From contig NC_079483.1 in the NCBI RefSeq assembly GCF_026230105.1, positions 4,829,312 to 4,893,311 of the forward strand: 64,000 nucleotides of DNA. The letters run 5' to 3'. This DNA is from Diorhabda sublineata. Taxonomy: Eukaryota; Arthropoda; Insecta; Coleoptera; Chrysomelidae. The notes under the pieces are model-generated. The model did no database searches. It worked only from the letters and a program-made list of their open reading frames with translations, and was not told the origin of the DNA. Below, in pieces: positions 13,683 through 23,263 of this stretch; position 1 is the first letter of the stretch, and every line of letters starts with the position of its first letter. The translations under genes and the position numbers were made by a program.

Positions 13683-14373
13683 CTTTGTTATTTTAAATAG
13701 TGCACCCTGTATATTAATACATTTTTGAAATCTTAGTATAATTTTGTCTATAAACCTTTTTAGAAAAATTATTATTATTAATTTTTTTGTATAAAATTTG
13801 CCCGTGGCAAACCCTTATAAATTATTTTTTTACGAGGATACCCTTGAAGATATGTTTAAATTTTTTTATTTTATACAGGGTGTGTATAAAGAGTTTAACT
13901 TCATGAATATAAAATTTCTTTATTTTTTTAAATAGAACCAGCCGGTTTTTTTCTATTTTAATGCATTCAGGGGTAAAAAATAAGGCAAATTCATGCATAC
14001 TTTTCTATAACTAAACCTAATCGTTATCCAGATATTGAATATTTTCTGTGAATTTTTGGAGATGTAATATAATTTTGAACACGCTTTATACACACCCTGT
14101 ATAAAATGAAAAATTTTTCAATATAGATTCAAATACGTCTACCTTGCAAAAAGCAACCGAACAAAAACCATTTTCATATATTTAAGGGTATCCTCGTAAA
14201 AAAATAATTTATAAGGGTTTGCCTCGGGCAAATTTTTTACAAAAAAATTAATAACCTGAAAAATATGCATTTTTCGAAAAAAGCTCTTAGACAAAATTAT
14301 ACTAAAATTTTACGTAGATTTCAAAAATGTATTAATATATAGGGTGCTCTATTTAAAATAACAAAGTTCCGGT
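13683..14373. mobile_element. Long imperfect foldback element
   Basis: The left arm (about 13683-13905) and right arm (about 14080-14373) are inverted copies. ACTTTGTTATTTTAAATAG at the left outer end matches the reverse complement of the right outer end. The arms continue through the shared words ATTAATACATTTTTGAAAT, TTTGCCCG(T/A)GGCAAACCC, ACGAGGATACCCTT and TTATACAGGGTGTGTATAAA. The right arm carries about 90 bp absent from the left. The spacer is about 175 bp. No coding capacity. It lies 190 bp beyond the VAP stop codon. Confidence 0.85.
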
Positions 14374-14527
14374 GGAACCGGAAATTTTCATGATTTTACT
14401 ATCAGTATTTTTCCATATACAGATAGTTTTAACTCGTCATGGGACACCCTGTATATAATTAAAATAAAACTAGAATACAAAGATCTATAGTTATAGTTTA
14501 ATAAAAAATAAACAGATAGTTCTAAGT

Positions 14528-14533
14528 TTTATT
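14528..14533 (-). promoter_or_regulatory. Candidate poly(A) signal of VAP gene
   Basis: On the minus strand AATAAA begins about 32 bp after the VAP stop codon. It is the nearest canonical signal; AT-rich context makes chance matches common. Confidence 0.4.
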
Positions 14534-14565
14534 TATAAATTTAACTCACTGATATAAAATAGTTT

Positions 14566-15261
14566 TTAAAGCCAATATTTCCCAAAAATGATACCTACAA
14601 TCCCTACAACCACCGATATACAAAAGTGCATCCAGTTAAAAGAAATCTGTGCTATGCCGTCTTTTATACAAAGCGGAGAGAGCGAAGCTTGTTTCTCCAT
14701 TTCAAGCTTCATGATCTGATCCCGCAACTTCTGATTCTCCATCTTCAAAATGGAATCTTCTTCTCTTTGTATATTGGTTAATATTTCGTGTGTGACTTTC
14801 TGACTGGATGCTGCAACAGGCGTAGAAGCAGTATCCGGTACGAAATCGTATGGTTCTCCCGATTGGTACTCTTCTTTATAGTCTATATCAAATGTACATT
14901 TCAGCTTCGATTCCATCAAATGTTCCGGTATGATGTCCTTCCAAATGTTTTCCATATTAACCTCTCCTGGTGGAGCAAATGCGCTTTGAACCAGAAATTT
15001 ATGCTTACCCCGCTCGGTCGGTTCGTACATACATGGTTGCAATGATATGGATATTTCGCTGATCTCGTTTGGATTTAAAATACCACAATTAGGTCGGACG
15101 CAGTATTTTTTCGGAGCCGTTGTTTTGATTTTGTACATAATCCTTTTAGCTGAAGGATTGATCAAGGTCATAATTACTGTAATAGAATCGCTGAAATAGC
15201 CTTTAAAGTGCAGCTCATCAGGCGGTCGGATTTGTAGAACTTGTTCTAATTTCGACGTCAT
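14566..15261 (-). CDS. Vap: VAP, ER membrane VAMP-associated protein
   Basis: Single open reading frame of 231 codons. Residues about 6-126 form an MSP (major sperm protein) domain with the VAP signature KTTAPKKYCVRPN (46-58) and GKHKFLVQ (85-92), the surface that binds FFAT motifs. Residues about 163-190 are a charged heptad-type coiled coil, and about 210-229 a C-terminal membrane anchor ending GKYWL, as in tail-anchored VAPs. Known role of the family: ER receptor at membrane contact sites for lipid-transfer proteins. The length is close to that of short insect and vertebrate VAPs. The ATG context on the minus strand has A at -3. There is no intron, unlike what I expect for many VAP genes, so this could be a retrocopy or an intron-poor ancestral gene. 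No flanking poly(A) tract supports retroposition. It lies antisense to Notch. Confidence 0.88.
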   Translation of the reverse strand: MTSKLEQVLQIRPPDELHFKGYFSDSITVIMTLINPSAKRIMYKIKTTAPKKYCVRPNCGILNPNEISEISISLQPCMYEPTERGKHKFLVQSAFAPPGEVNMENIWKDIIPEHLMESKLKCTFDIDYKEEYQSGEPYDFVPDTASTPVAASSQKVTHEILTNIQREEDSILKMENQKLRDQIMKLEMEKQASLSPLCIKDGIAQISFNWMHFCISVVVGIVGIIFGKYWL

Positions 15262-15490
15262 TTAACTTTAGAACATACTATAAGAGAAATTAACGTAAAT
15301 TATTTGACAATCAGTATGACGGCGGTTGAAATAAATGTCAAAAAATGTCAAGCATTTATAATTGACAGTAATATAGTGACGTTTTCATTAACACTGTTGC
15401 CGCTAGTAAAACTATAGATAAATTACGGAAGGAAGTTCATTTCACAACATTACCACTGCCAAAATTTCAATCTACGACTTTCGATATACA
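15262..15490 (-). promoter_or_regulatory. Presumed VAP upstream region
   Basis: The 230 bp upstream of the VAP start contain no other gene. No clear TATA or initiator element can be asserted by eye. Placement rests only on adjacency. Confidence 0.3.
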
Positions 15491-15494
15491 GAGT

Positions 15495-15580
15495 GTTTAA
15501 AAAAATGTGATCCCGTATCTAGGATAGATATAAAACTGAAAAATAATTGGAGTTTGCTTAGTAAAACGTTTCTTACGATT
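15495..15580. repeat. Dispersed repeat, copy 1
   Basis: The words GTGAT.CC.T.TCTAGGATAGAT and AAACTGA(A/G)AAATAATT, then TTAGTA, occur in the same order at 57250-57310. The two copies are direct repeats about 41.7 kb apart, probably a dispersed element of unknown type. Confidence 0.6.
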
Positions 15581-15944
15581 TTGCCGAAACTGCTGGCAAC
15601 ATTGTACTCTTCCACAAGGAATAGGACGGTTCTACTTGCATTAATCCCACACTATCTAATTTTATGAAGGCACACAAAGCTTTCATTTTGTGACATTGAC
15701 AAAAATGGTCATATTTTTCACTCGAACATTGAGGAGAGTGTTTTCTAAACTCAATAAGTCGTTGTTATTTGTGGTATTGGGCGCTTTAACTTTACAGTGG
15801 AGGTTATATGCCTTTTTTTGTTTTTTTGCTATACTATAAATAGGAGTTTTGCAGGTCCAATAGCAAAATACTGGGCACATCTTGTATTGTTTTTGGAACA
15901 AAATCCAAACTGTAAGAAAGCTGGAATTTTTATTAAATAAACAA

Positions 15945-16422
15945 TATTATTACCGTAATTTGTGACGTTTATATTTTGATAAAGACTGAAATAGTTCGAA
16001 ACGTCAAATTTTATACTGATTTCATATCAAAAGAGAACAAAGATTAAGATAGTTTCTCACGAAAAACATATAAAAACACATAAGAAGTAAAAAGTTAAGA
16101 AAAAAATTTATATATTTAGTTTGAGGCATTTTTTAGCGAAAACAATATAATTTTTCGAATAAACTATATAATTTCGAATTGTTACCGTAATTTGTGACAT
16201 TTATATCTTGATAAAGACTGAAATAGATCGAAACGTCAAATTTTAAGCTGATTTTCAATACAAAGAGAACAAAAATCAAGATAATTTCTTAAGAAAAATA
16301 TATAAAAAAGTGTAAGAAGTAAAAAGTTGAGAAAAAAATTTATATATTTAGTTTGAGGCATTTTTTAGCGAAAGCAATTATAATTTTTCGAATAGTCGAT
16401 TTAATGTCAAATTGTTACCGTA
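15945..16422. repeat. 233-bp tandem repeat, two units plus start of a third
   Basis: ATT(A/G)TTACCGTAATTTGTGAC starts units at 15945 and 16178; a third start, ATTGTTACCGTA, is at 16411 and stops matching at once. Units are about 90% alike by eye. Each holds TTGATAAAGACTGAAATAG followed by (A/T)TCGAAACGTCAAATTTTA, which can pair with AATTTGTGAC upstream in the unit. Confidence 0.9.
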
Positions 16423-18200
16423 GCGGAATTCAGATTTATGATTTTAATGGCTTCTGAATCGGTCTGAACCGATGTCGGTATCTTCGACACGTGTAATTTG
16501 CCATGATGGATCGTTCAACTTTTTGACAAGAAATAAATTTAATGAAATTATTAAACGGTTTGATGATTGCTTGATTGAGTTTCTTTGGACGGATTCTCCA
16601 ACAATCCGATTATTTTTTTTTTATATTTGATACAATTCGAACATTGCGATGATACAGTGAGCTCCAAAATCACTATTCATCCTTTCTAAAACTCTCAAAA
16701 AAGTAGATGTTTCTCATAAGTTATAGCATAACCGACAATCACACAAGGCCAAATCAGGTAAATATGTAGATTTTAAAAATATTTTCACCTAAAATTTCAA
16801 TTGCTTCAACTGCATTACATTAAGGCGATTTGACTTTGACGCTTTGACTGACTGACCAAACTGCAGTCCAAGTTTCCTACTTAAGGATTTGCCTATTTAA
16901 AAATGCATCGGTACTTAAATTCATGATCCTATTCAACCGAACGGCACTTTTTTACATTTTAAGATGAAGCGACTAGTTTTATTTTAAACGTCAATATACC
17001 CTTTAACACTTAGTCTTGATTGACGAAAAAGATAAAATCTTCTTCGCTCAGTAAACAAGCATCGTCCAATTATTCTAGTTATGCAATGAACAATGCGGCA
17101 CAGTACACTTTACTCTCGAATATACCCACACACACACACATACACGGAAGAAAGTATCCAAATGACATTCTGCTGGTTTCAATTATTTCAGGTAGCATCT
17201 CTTTTATCTGGTCACGAATACTGAAGCATCGCAGATATCTTGATTTGTTTCTATTAGAGAGAAAACGTTCATTATTAAGTTATCGATTTATAAATTTTAT
17301 ACTGTAGTAGGTATGGAAATTATAATATCAAGTACCGTATCAAGTAAAAAAGCAAAATAAATATCAAATTGGTTACCAAAAAGTAAATTCATGTCTGGTC
17401 CTTCGAGTCGAGTATAAACCAGCGATTCAGAATACTCGAACAACCAAAGTAGAGTAAAAAAAGTCAAAAATCTTTACAGACCTCGATAATCCATTTATTA
17501 AATTGTATATCGTCAAACGAAGATTGAAGAGGTGTCTGAAAAACCAAAAATTAAAGTGTTTTCGTTATTTGTTTACTTTATAAGAGGACATTTTTTGACG
17601 GCAAGTGCGCCAAGTGGAACTTGTTTATTTATTTATTATTCTTTAACTATTTCTTCAGTGTTTATGATTATAGTTTAGTCCCAGCTAGCCCCGTGACAGT
17701 AAAATAATCGTACCATTACCGATGAATTAAAAATACCTCGACACACCTTGGAATACAAAATATATGCATCCACCAGGAGCTTAGGCGATAGAAAACATTC
17801 AACAATCACAACCGCTGAAGATGTTATTGAGCGCATGAAGAGTAGGAAAGAGTTTTATAGAGTGATTTTTGGGTCTAAAAGAAGAGTGTTATAAGAAAAA
17901 AGACTTTAAAAATATTAAGGGTTGTTATTGGATTAAGTTGTTGCGGGACAAAGTGGACTGGGAAGTCCTATTTTCACTTTTTTCACTTTACATCTTTGGA
18001 ATATTCTAAAAACGAAAGGAACCAAATAGACACAATTACACAATTACAGATTGTAGTCTTATCATTTCATTTATTACTATATTCTTATCTATATAAATAT
18101 GAAAATCCATTGTATTCATTTTATTTGGTGTATTATATTTGTTTTGATCGATAGTGTATATGCCCATTTCATTTTGACAAGATTCTTGATTCTAATATAA
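16423..18200. other. No gene seen
   Basis: AT-rich sequence. A short (CA)n tract lies at about 17127-17145. The 95-codon plus ORF at 17020-17307 spans the tract and has no recognised motif. Confidence 0.45.
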
Positions 18201-18208
18201 GCATAACA

Positions 18209-18350
18209 ATGCACTTTTCACATTTCCATTTGGACTTTTCCCCAGATAATCTTCTTCACATGAGTGAAGAGCAACGTGAAATATTTACTCAAGATATTCA
18301 AGAAATGGAAAAAAGATGGCCAACCTCTATTGAATATAAACTAGAGATCA
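18209..18350 (+). pseudogene. Relic of a repeat-borne arthropod ORF
   Basis: HFSHFHLDFSPDNL and FTQDIQEMEKRWP recall a hypothetical protein motif (H-S-H-L-D-F-P..L, then F-HQDI..MEKRYQG) that I know from many arthropod genomes as a multi-copy, element-associated protein. The frame continues to 18455 without further resemblance. Element class unknown. Confidence 0.4.
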
Positions 18351-18659
18351 TTCTTCAATTAAATATGACAGAAAAAAACCGAAAGATGTCTTTTTTCAAA
18401 ACAAACAAAAGGAATCCTTTAATTGTCTTCGTGCGAAACAGGGAAACTCCAATTTGATTTCGCAAACTTCCAACGACTGGCTTTGCGATTTATTTATAGT
18501 CATCGCAGTGGCCAGACGTAACGGAATATGTAAACGTTAAAATCGAATAGTAAATCAGTTAGATTCTATCGATATACGTGGGATCAAGAAATCCTCTTTT
18601 TTGTATTTTCTCTTTATGATTGTTGCCTCAATGACGTTATTCATCACCTTTTTCACAGC

Positions 18660-18900
18660 CAGTTACAACTGACCCTATTTTTATCTGCAAATTGTGAGAT
18701 GGTAATCCAAGCAATCCCGGTGAATTTGAAAACTCTGTGGGATACGTCTTCCTGGTTCATAACGGTGTCGACTGATTTGAAGGAAACCAACTGACCCGGA
18801 AGAAAATTCTGAATCCTCGACATCTTTTTTTTTAAACACTCCTCTTTTGAATCTGTGGGTAATGTGATGAATCCGGTCGAGGTGTCCACTGTGACCTTAT
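18660..18900 (-). pseudogene. Helitron / PIF1-type helicase relic
   Basis: Minus-strand ORF with FLPGQLVSFKSVDTVMNQED, which resembles the motif region of Helitron and PIF1-like helicases (L-PG....Y-S-D.........P.EFLNSL..GMPPH.L.LK.G). The following part aligns only loosely (VFKFTGIAWITISQF). Short and isolated, so a fragment. Confidence 0.5.
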
Positions 18901-19727
18901 TATTTCCAATGTTTTCGCAGATACATTTGCAGTTTCTTCTTGTTGCAAGAATACTGGCATGCTAGCACTAAAGTGTCGCTATCACAAAGGATCACCGAAG
19001 TAAAGTTCTCGTGCACGTAGCGGTAATCATCACTCACAAAGATAGAAGATGCACTCTTTTTCTGAGGTATCGGAGGTTATATCGACATATTAGTTGGATG
19101 TCAAATGTCAAAAACTAGCGAGAAATGCATTAAACCAGTTAAAATATTAAAAGCAACTATGAGGGTCTTAAAAAAGCAGGACTTGTTATGTTCCTTATAC
19201 CTTTTTTGGGTGCTCTGTCTTGGATATTCTCAATTTCGACATTTTTCTTTGCTTGTAGCGAACCTTGACAGTTCTTTCGCTCATTAAGGCGACCCGAATA
19301 TATATTTCTTATATATAATTAACTGAAAGAATCTCGAAGAGTTTCTAGGCATAGATATGATTGGGTAATAAAAATTGAATATTAATGGGTCAATATCCTA
19401 ATAAGAAATAATTATAAAAACAAAACACAATGCATAAATTAAAATAACGTCAATTTTGGCCGGCCGATAGGTGATAAGATTTAAATAAATTTGTTGTTTG
19501 GAAGTTTTCGATATTGTTCGTATAAATTACATACTAGATAATTGATACATGCATGCATGCAAATCGATTTGGGAGTGTAAAAAGATTTCAATCATGTAAA
19601 CTATTTTTATTAGAAATTCAAATAAGCAGAACTACCGTAAAAACTACATTCCTTATTCAATTAATATCATCATCTACATATTTATTGTGATCACATTGTA
19701 TTAATCGTTTTTTTTATTTTGTTTCAG
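18901..19727. other. Intron sequence before Notch exon
   Basis: No gene seen. The last 17 bases before the exon are T-rich and end TTTTGTTTCAG, a good polypyrimidine tract and acceptor. Confidence 0.6.
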
Positions 19728-20002
19728 TTGTACTTCGAAATACGTAGGAGAGTACTGCCAATATCCGAATCCTTGTCATCCTTCGCAAGGCCCCCGTTGT
19801 CAAAATGGCGGCTCGTGTCAAGTTCGCGTATCTCCGGGTGAAGCGCCGAGTTTCACTTGTTCGTGTCCGCTCGGTTTCAGTGCTTCGTTATGCGAAATCC
19901 GAATAGCCAATTCGTGCGATCAAAGGCCGTGTATGAACGGAGGCACGTGCACTTTAAGGTCATTGGAATCTTATCAGTGCGCGTGCGCGCAAGGGTACAC
20001 AG
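19728..20002 (+). CDS. N: Notch, internal exon (EGF1 end to EGF3)
   Basis: The acceptor TTTCAG ends at 19727 and the donor GTAAGA begins at 20003. The exon starts with the last base of a split codon and ends with the first base of one: 91 whole codons. It encodes the end of EGF1 (YVGEYC), a complete EGF2 (CHPSQGPRCQNGGSC, then SCPLGFSASLC) and most of EGF3 (CMNGGTC, CACAQGYTG). Order, spacing and the sequence CPLGF.(E/A)SLCEI match the N-terminal EGF array of insect Notch. Notch is the single-pass receptor of the Delta/Serrate pathway. EGF2 and EGF3 keep the O-fucose consensus C-x4-(S/T)-C. The exon is GC-richer than its surroundings. The preceding exon was not found in the window. Confidence 0.95.
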
Positions 20003-20154
20003 GTAAGATTGTCAATTCGAAGAGTTAAATATCTAGAAATAAGCAATCGATATAGAATTTCTCAGGGTCTAAAAAATTGACTAGTCTCCAGTTAAAATAA
20101 AATATATGTAGTGGGATTTTGGCAAAATTAAGTATACTAATTCTAATATATTTC
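20003..20154 (+). other. Start of 6.0-kb Notch intron
   Basis: The intron runs 20003-26016. Its first 150 bp show nothing beyond the donor site. Confidence 0.6.
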
Positions 20155-20188
20155 CCGGCTTTCGAATACTTATGTATTCATCGTCTGG
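20155..20188. repeat. Short palindromic motif, copy 1
   Basis: On the minus strand: CAGACGATGAATACATAAG followed by TATTCGAAAGCC; GAATAC and GTATTC pair around ATAA. A near copy is at 45625-45660 in opposite orientation, where the first part reads CTGATGATGAATAC. See finding. Confidence 0.65.
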
Positions 20189-20214
20189 TAATTAATTAAT
20201 TAAGAATTGCGGTG

Positions 20215-20790
20215 TCTTAAATTTTGTGATATTTTTGAAAAAACATACTAATTATGCAAAAAACGATCCTCCGGTGGAAATTCATGCCCAAATGTGTAAG
20301 GTGTACGAGGAAAAGTGTAGAAGTGTGCAACATGTACGCAAATAGTGCATAGAATTCAAAGACGGGTGTATAGACGTCCATGTCGACAACGTTCTGGTTC
20401 GCCATAGTTTTCTAATGAAGTGATTGCAATAGTGGAATGCTGAAAGATCGAAAGGTGACGGTTCAGGTCTTCAGCGAGATGATCTCGAATGTGAACAAGC
20501 TTTGCATCCACATTAATGTGAGAGACCGATTAGGACATGCCAAGGTTCGTGTAAGGTAGATTCCGAAAATGGCAACGTGTGGAAGCGGCCCTCCTCCCTA
20601 AATTAAGGAAACATTTGGGAGGGACGCATTTCACAACCGACGAAGAGCTGATAGAAGAGGTTTGGAGCTATATTCGCAGCGTGGCGGCTGTCTTCTACAG
20701 GCATAAAGAAGCTGGTACCCAGCATTCAAAAATGCTTTGAACTAAACGATGATTATTTCGAGCATATAAGAAAGTCTAAGCTCTTTAACC
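20215..20790 (+). pseudogene. Internally deleted mariner relic
   Basis: The first part gives PPVEIHAQMCKVYEEK, SVQHVRK and EFKDGCIDVH (mariner helix-turn-helix region, about 20268-20385). The last part gives LRKHLGGTHFTTDEELIEE, FYRHKEAG and KCFELNDDYFEH (C-terminal domain, about 20600-20765). The catalytic core between them is missing, so it is a deletion derivative or the result of later loss. Stops and frameshifts throughout. Confidence 0.8.
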
Positions 20791-20799
20791 ATGTATTAA

Positions 20800-22424
20800 A
20801 CATGCCAATTAAAACATATTCCATCGTGAAAATTTCTTGGGAATCTTATTTTATGGACAAGTCTCAAAAAACACATATCGAAAACTTAGAGGTTACATTA
20901 TTAATTGAAAAGCTTGAGATGTGAAAAATTGTAGTAGAATATCGAATATATTTCTGATTTTCTGAATAACATTGGACATAATTATGAATTGTTGTTGTTT
21001 TATGTTAATTTTTGAAATGGGAATCCGTCCAATTAGAGGTCGGTACAAATGACGTCGTATTTTTCAAAATATGTATAAGATTATACTATGGTTATTTAAA
21101 ACTGATTTTTTCATTAACTCACATCACAATAAATGTTTATAAAAAAAATATCCGGTAAATTTATAATCCATAGAATAGCCTTCATAAAATACATGTTCAG
21201 CAAGTGGACATCTGTCTGGAAATAATTTGGCGACATGTAATTCGAATAGTGAATGAAATTTTAGATCGACTAACGTATTTTTCTAGAAATTTCCATAAAT
21301 TAAATGAATTTTAACATTTCGCGAAGTTTAAGAGTAACTGATTTTATTATACAGTAAAAAAGTCGAGTTTTGTTTCACGCCAAAGTCAATATCAAGAGTA
21401 TTGTACGGAATTCTTTTCAAAGGATATGAGTTTTCATAAAAAAATTGTACAGAGTTCTTAGTTTGTTTTTGTGAAATATGGGGTTGGAGATGACTGCATG
21501 ATTCAAAAGACAACGCAGCACTACAACGATCTGTAGCGATTAACAAAATGAACTTCGTTAATACTATTTTTCTATCAGGATACGTCGCACATTTTACCAT
21601 GTCCTGTCAAATGATATGTCATTAATAAGGTAATTTTCCCATATTATCAAGTTATTTAATCCCCCAAAAAAATAAGAAAAACATAGAGAACCGTTAAGTA
21701 AACGCATCTTGATAAGGAAATTTATAAATTTGAGCATGGTTTACCATAAAAAAACGTTGATCTGAGATACGAGATACACCATTTGAATATGTATGCCGAC
21801 CAATTAAAAAGAGAAGAAAAATTAATTAGTATCGTCATCGGTAGTGAAGTTTCACGTAAAAAATCCAAAGATATTATAACGAGGCACAAATTATGTAAAT
21901 ATTCTTTGACTCGCTATTTATTTCGGTAGATTCAATATCGGATTATTGACAACAACTAAAATCAACATTTGAATCTTATTCTCTATGAGTATGAGTTAGT
22001 TAAGCTAATGACTAAGACAAGGAACCAATTTAACGGAATCAAAACTTCTTTCTTCTTGTTTCTATGAAACAACGAAGAAAATAAAAGTAGAAATTTATGA
22101 ACTTGAGAACAAGATCCCATCGGAAAGGAAACATATAGACAAATATTTAATACAAAACTTGTACAAACACACATATACGCGAATCAACTAAGATGGGTCG
22201 GACATTTGGAAAGGATTACAAGAAGAATATTAAAAATTAGAAAAATAATAGTGAAAGAAATAGAGAAATAGTGAAAGACCTGGATGGAAAAAATCTACAA
22301 ATCGACTGAGAACAGAGCAAAGAAACTTTCAAGCTACAAATAAAGGACCGAAAGAAATTAAAAGAATTTTAGAAAGAGGATTCGATAAGGAAAGACACCT
22401 ACATTTTAGACCCGTGAAGGTATA
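20800..22424. other. No gene seen
   Basis: Intronic AT-rich sequence, no recognised element. Confidence 0.45.
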
Positions 22425-23263
22425 TACGAGGATGGTCGCATAAGTACCCGGCCCAATAAAGAAAACACAAAAATTTTGATTCCATACACTTTTCCCAGCG
22501 ATGTTCAATAAGTTCGATACCCTCTTTATAATAATAATCGTTAAGCTCTTCATTGTTGGAGAATGTTTGGCCATTTTTTCAAGTCGAGGATCAGAAAATA
22601 ACCCGAGAGGGCCAAATCTGGCAAATAGGGTGCCCGGGGTAGCAATTCAAACTTCAATTCATCAATTTTGACCATTGCATTAACAAATGTGTAAGCTGGT
22701 GCATTGTTTACAATAACATTTTCTTCTTGGACAAATGCGGCCGTTTTTGCTTGATATCTGCAATACTCGCAGTTAATAGTTTCATCTTTTTCAAGATGCC
22801 ATGATCTTGCCTGCAGATGGAACGGTCTTTACCTTCTTTGGAGAAGGTGTTTCGGATGTGAAGTGACGGACCCATGATTCATCCATGGTTATAAAAAGGC
22901 AGAAAGAGTCAGTTTAATATTTATTTAATAATAAAAGACTACTAAGTTAGCTATGATTGAGGATTTGTGTCGTCACCTCATTTTGCCGACCACTGCTGGT
23001 CTTACCAGGTAGTACGGCTTCGTTTACAATCTGCTATCCAATATTTTACTGTTGATAACGAATGAGCAGTCTTACCCCGAGTAGAATCTAGTTCAATGAA
23101 AACGTTCACTATTGGCGGCTGCCAAACGAATACTAAGCAACGTGGCGTCTTCAAACTTGAAACACACGCTGTATAGATTGTGTACTTTCGAATACAGTAC
23201 TATTTCTCAAACAAATACAGCCTACTCTAGGTTAGGCCAGGTATATCTGAGACTATCCTCGTA
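22425..23263 (-). mobile_element. mariner element, decayed, both ends present
   Basis: TACGAGGATGGTCGCATAAG at 22425 pairs with the inverted end closing CTATCCTCGTA at 23263; the inner ends (ACCCGGCCC and GGCCAGGTAT) also match. TA lies at each boundary. On the minus strand MDESWVRHFTSETPSPKK (around the first catalytic Asp) and KQKRPHLSKKKMLLTMHQL (core, with the second Asp lost) read as mariner transposase with several stops and shifts. About 0.84 kb against 1.3 kb for a full mariner. The relic at 62070-62811 is the same family. Confidence 0.9.

Noticed and set aside
14788..15045. 85-codon plus-strand ORF
   Set aside because: Shadow of the VAP coding sequence on the other strand.
1..19727. 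Search for the preceding Notch exon (first half of EGF1, C..NGG.C)
   Set aside because: No in-frame Cys-x-Asn-Gly-Gly pattern with splice sites was found by eye; the only NGG hit (about 6610) belongs to a mariner relic.
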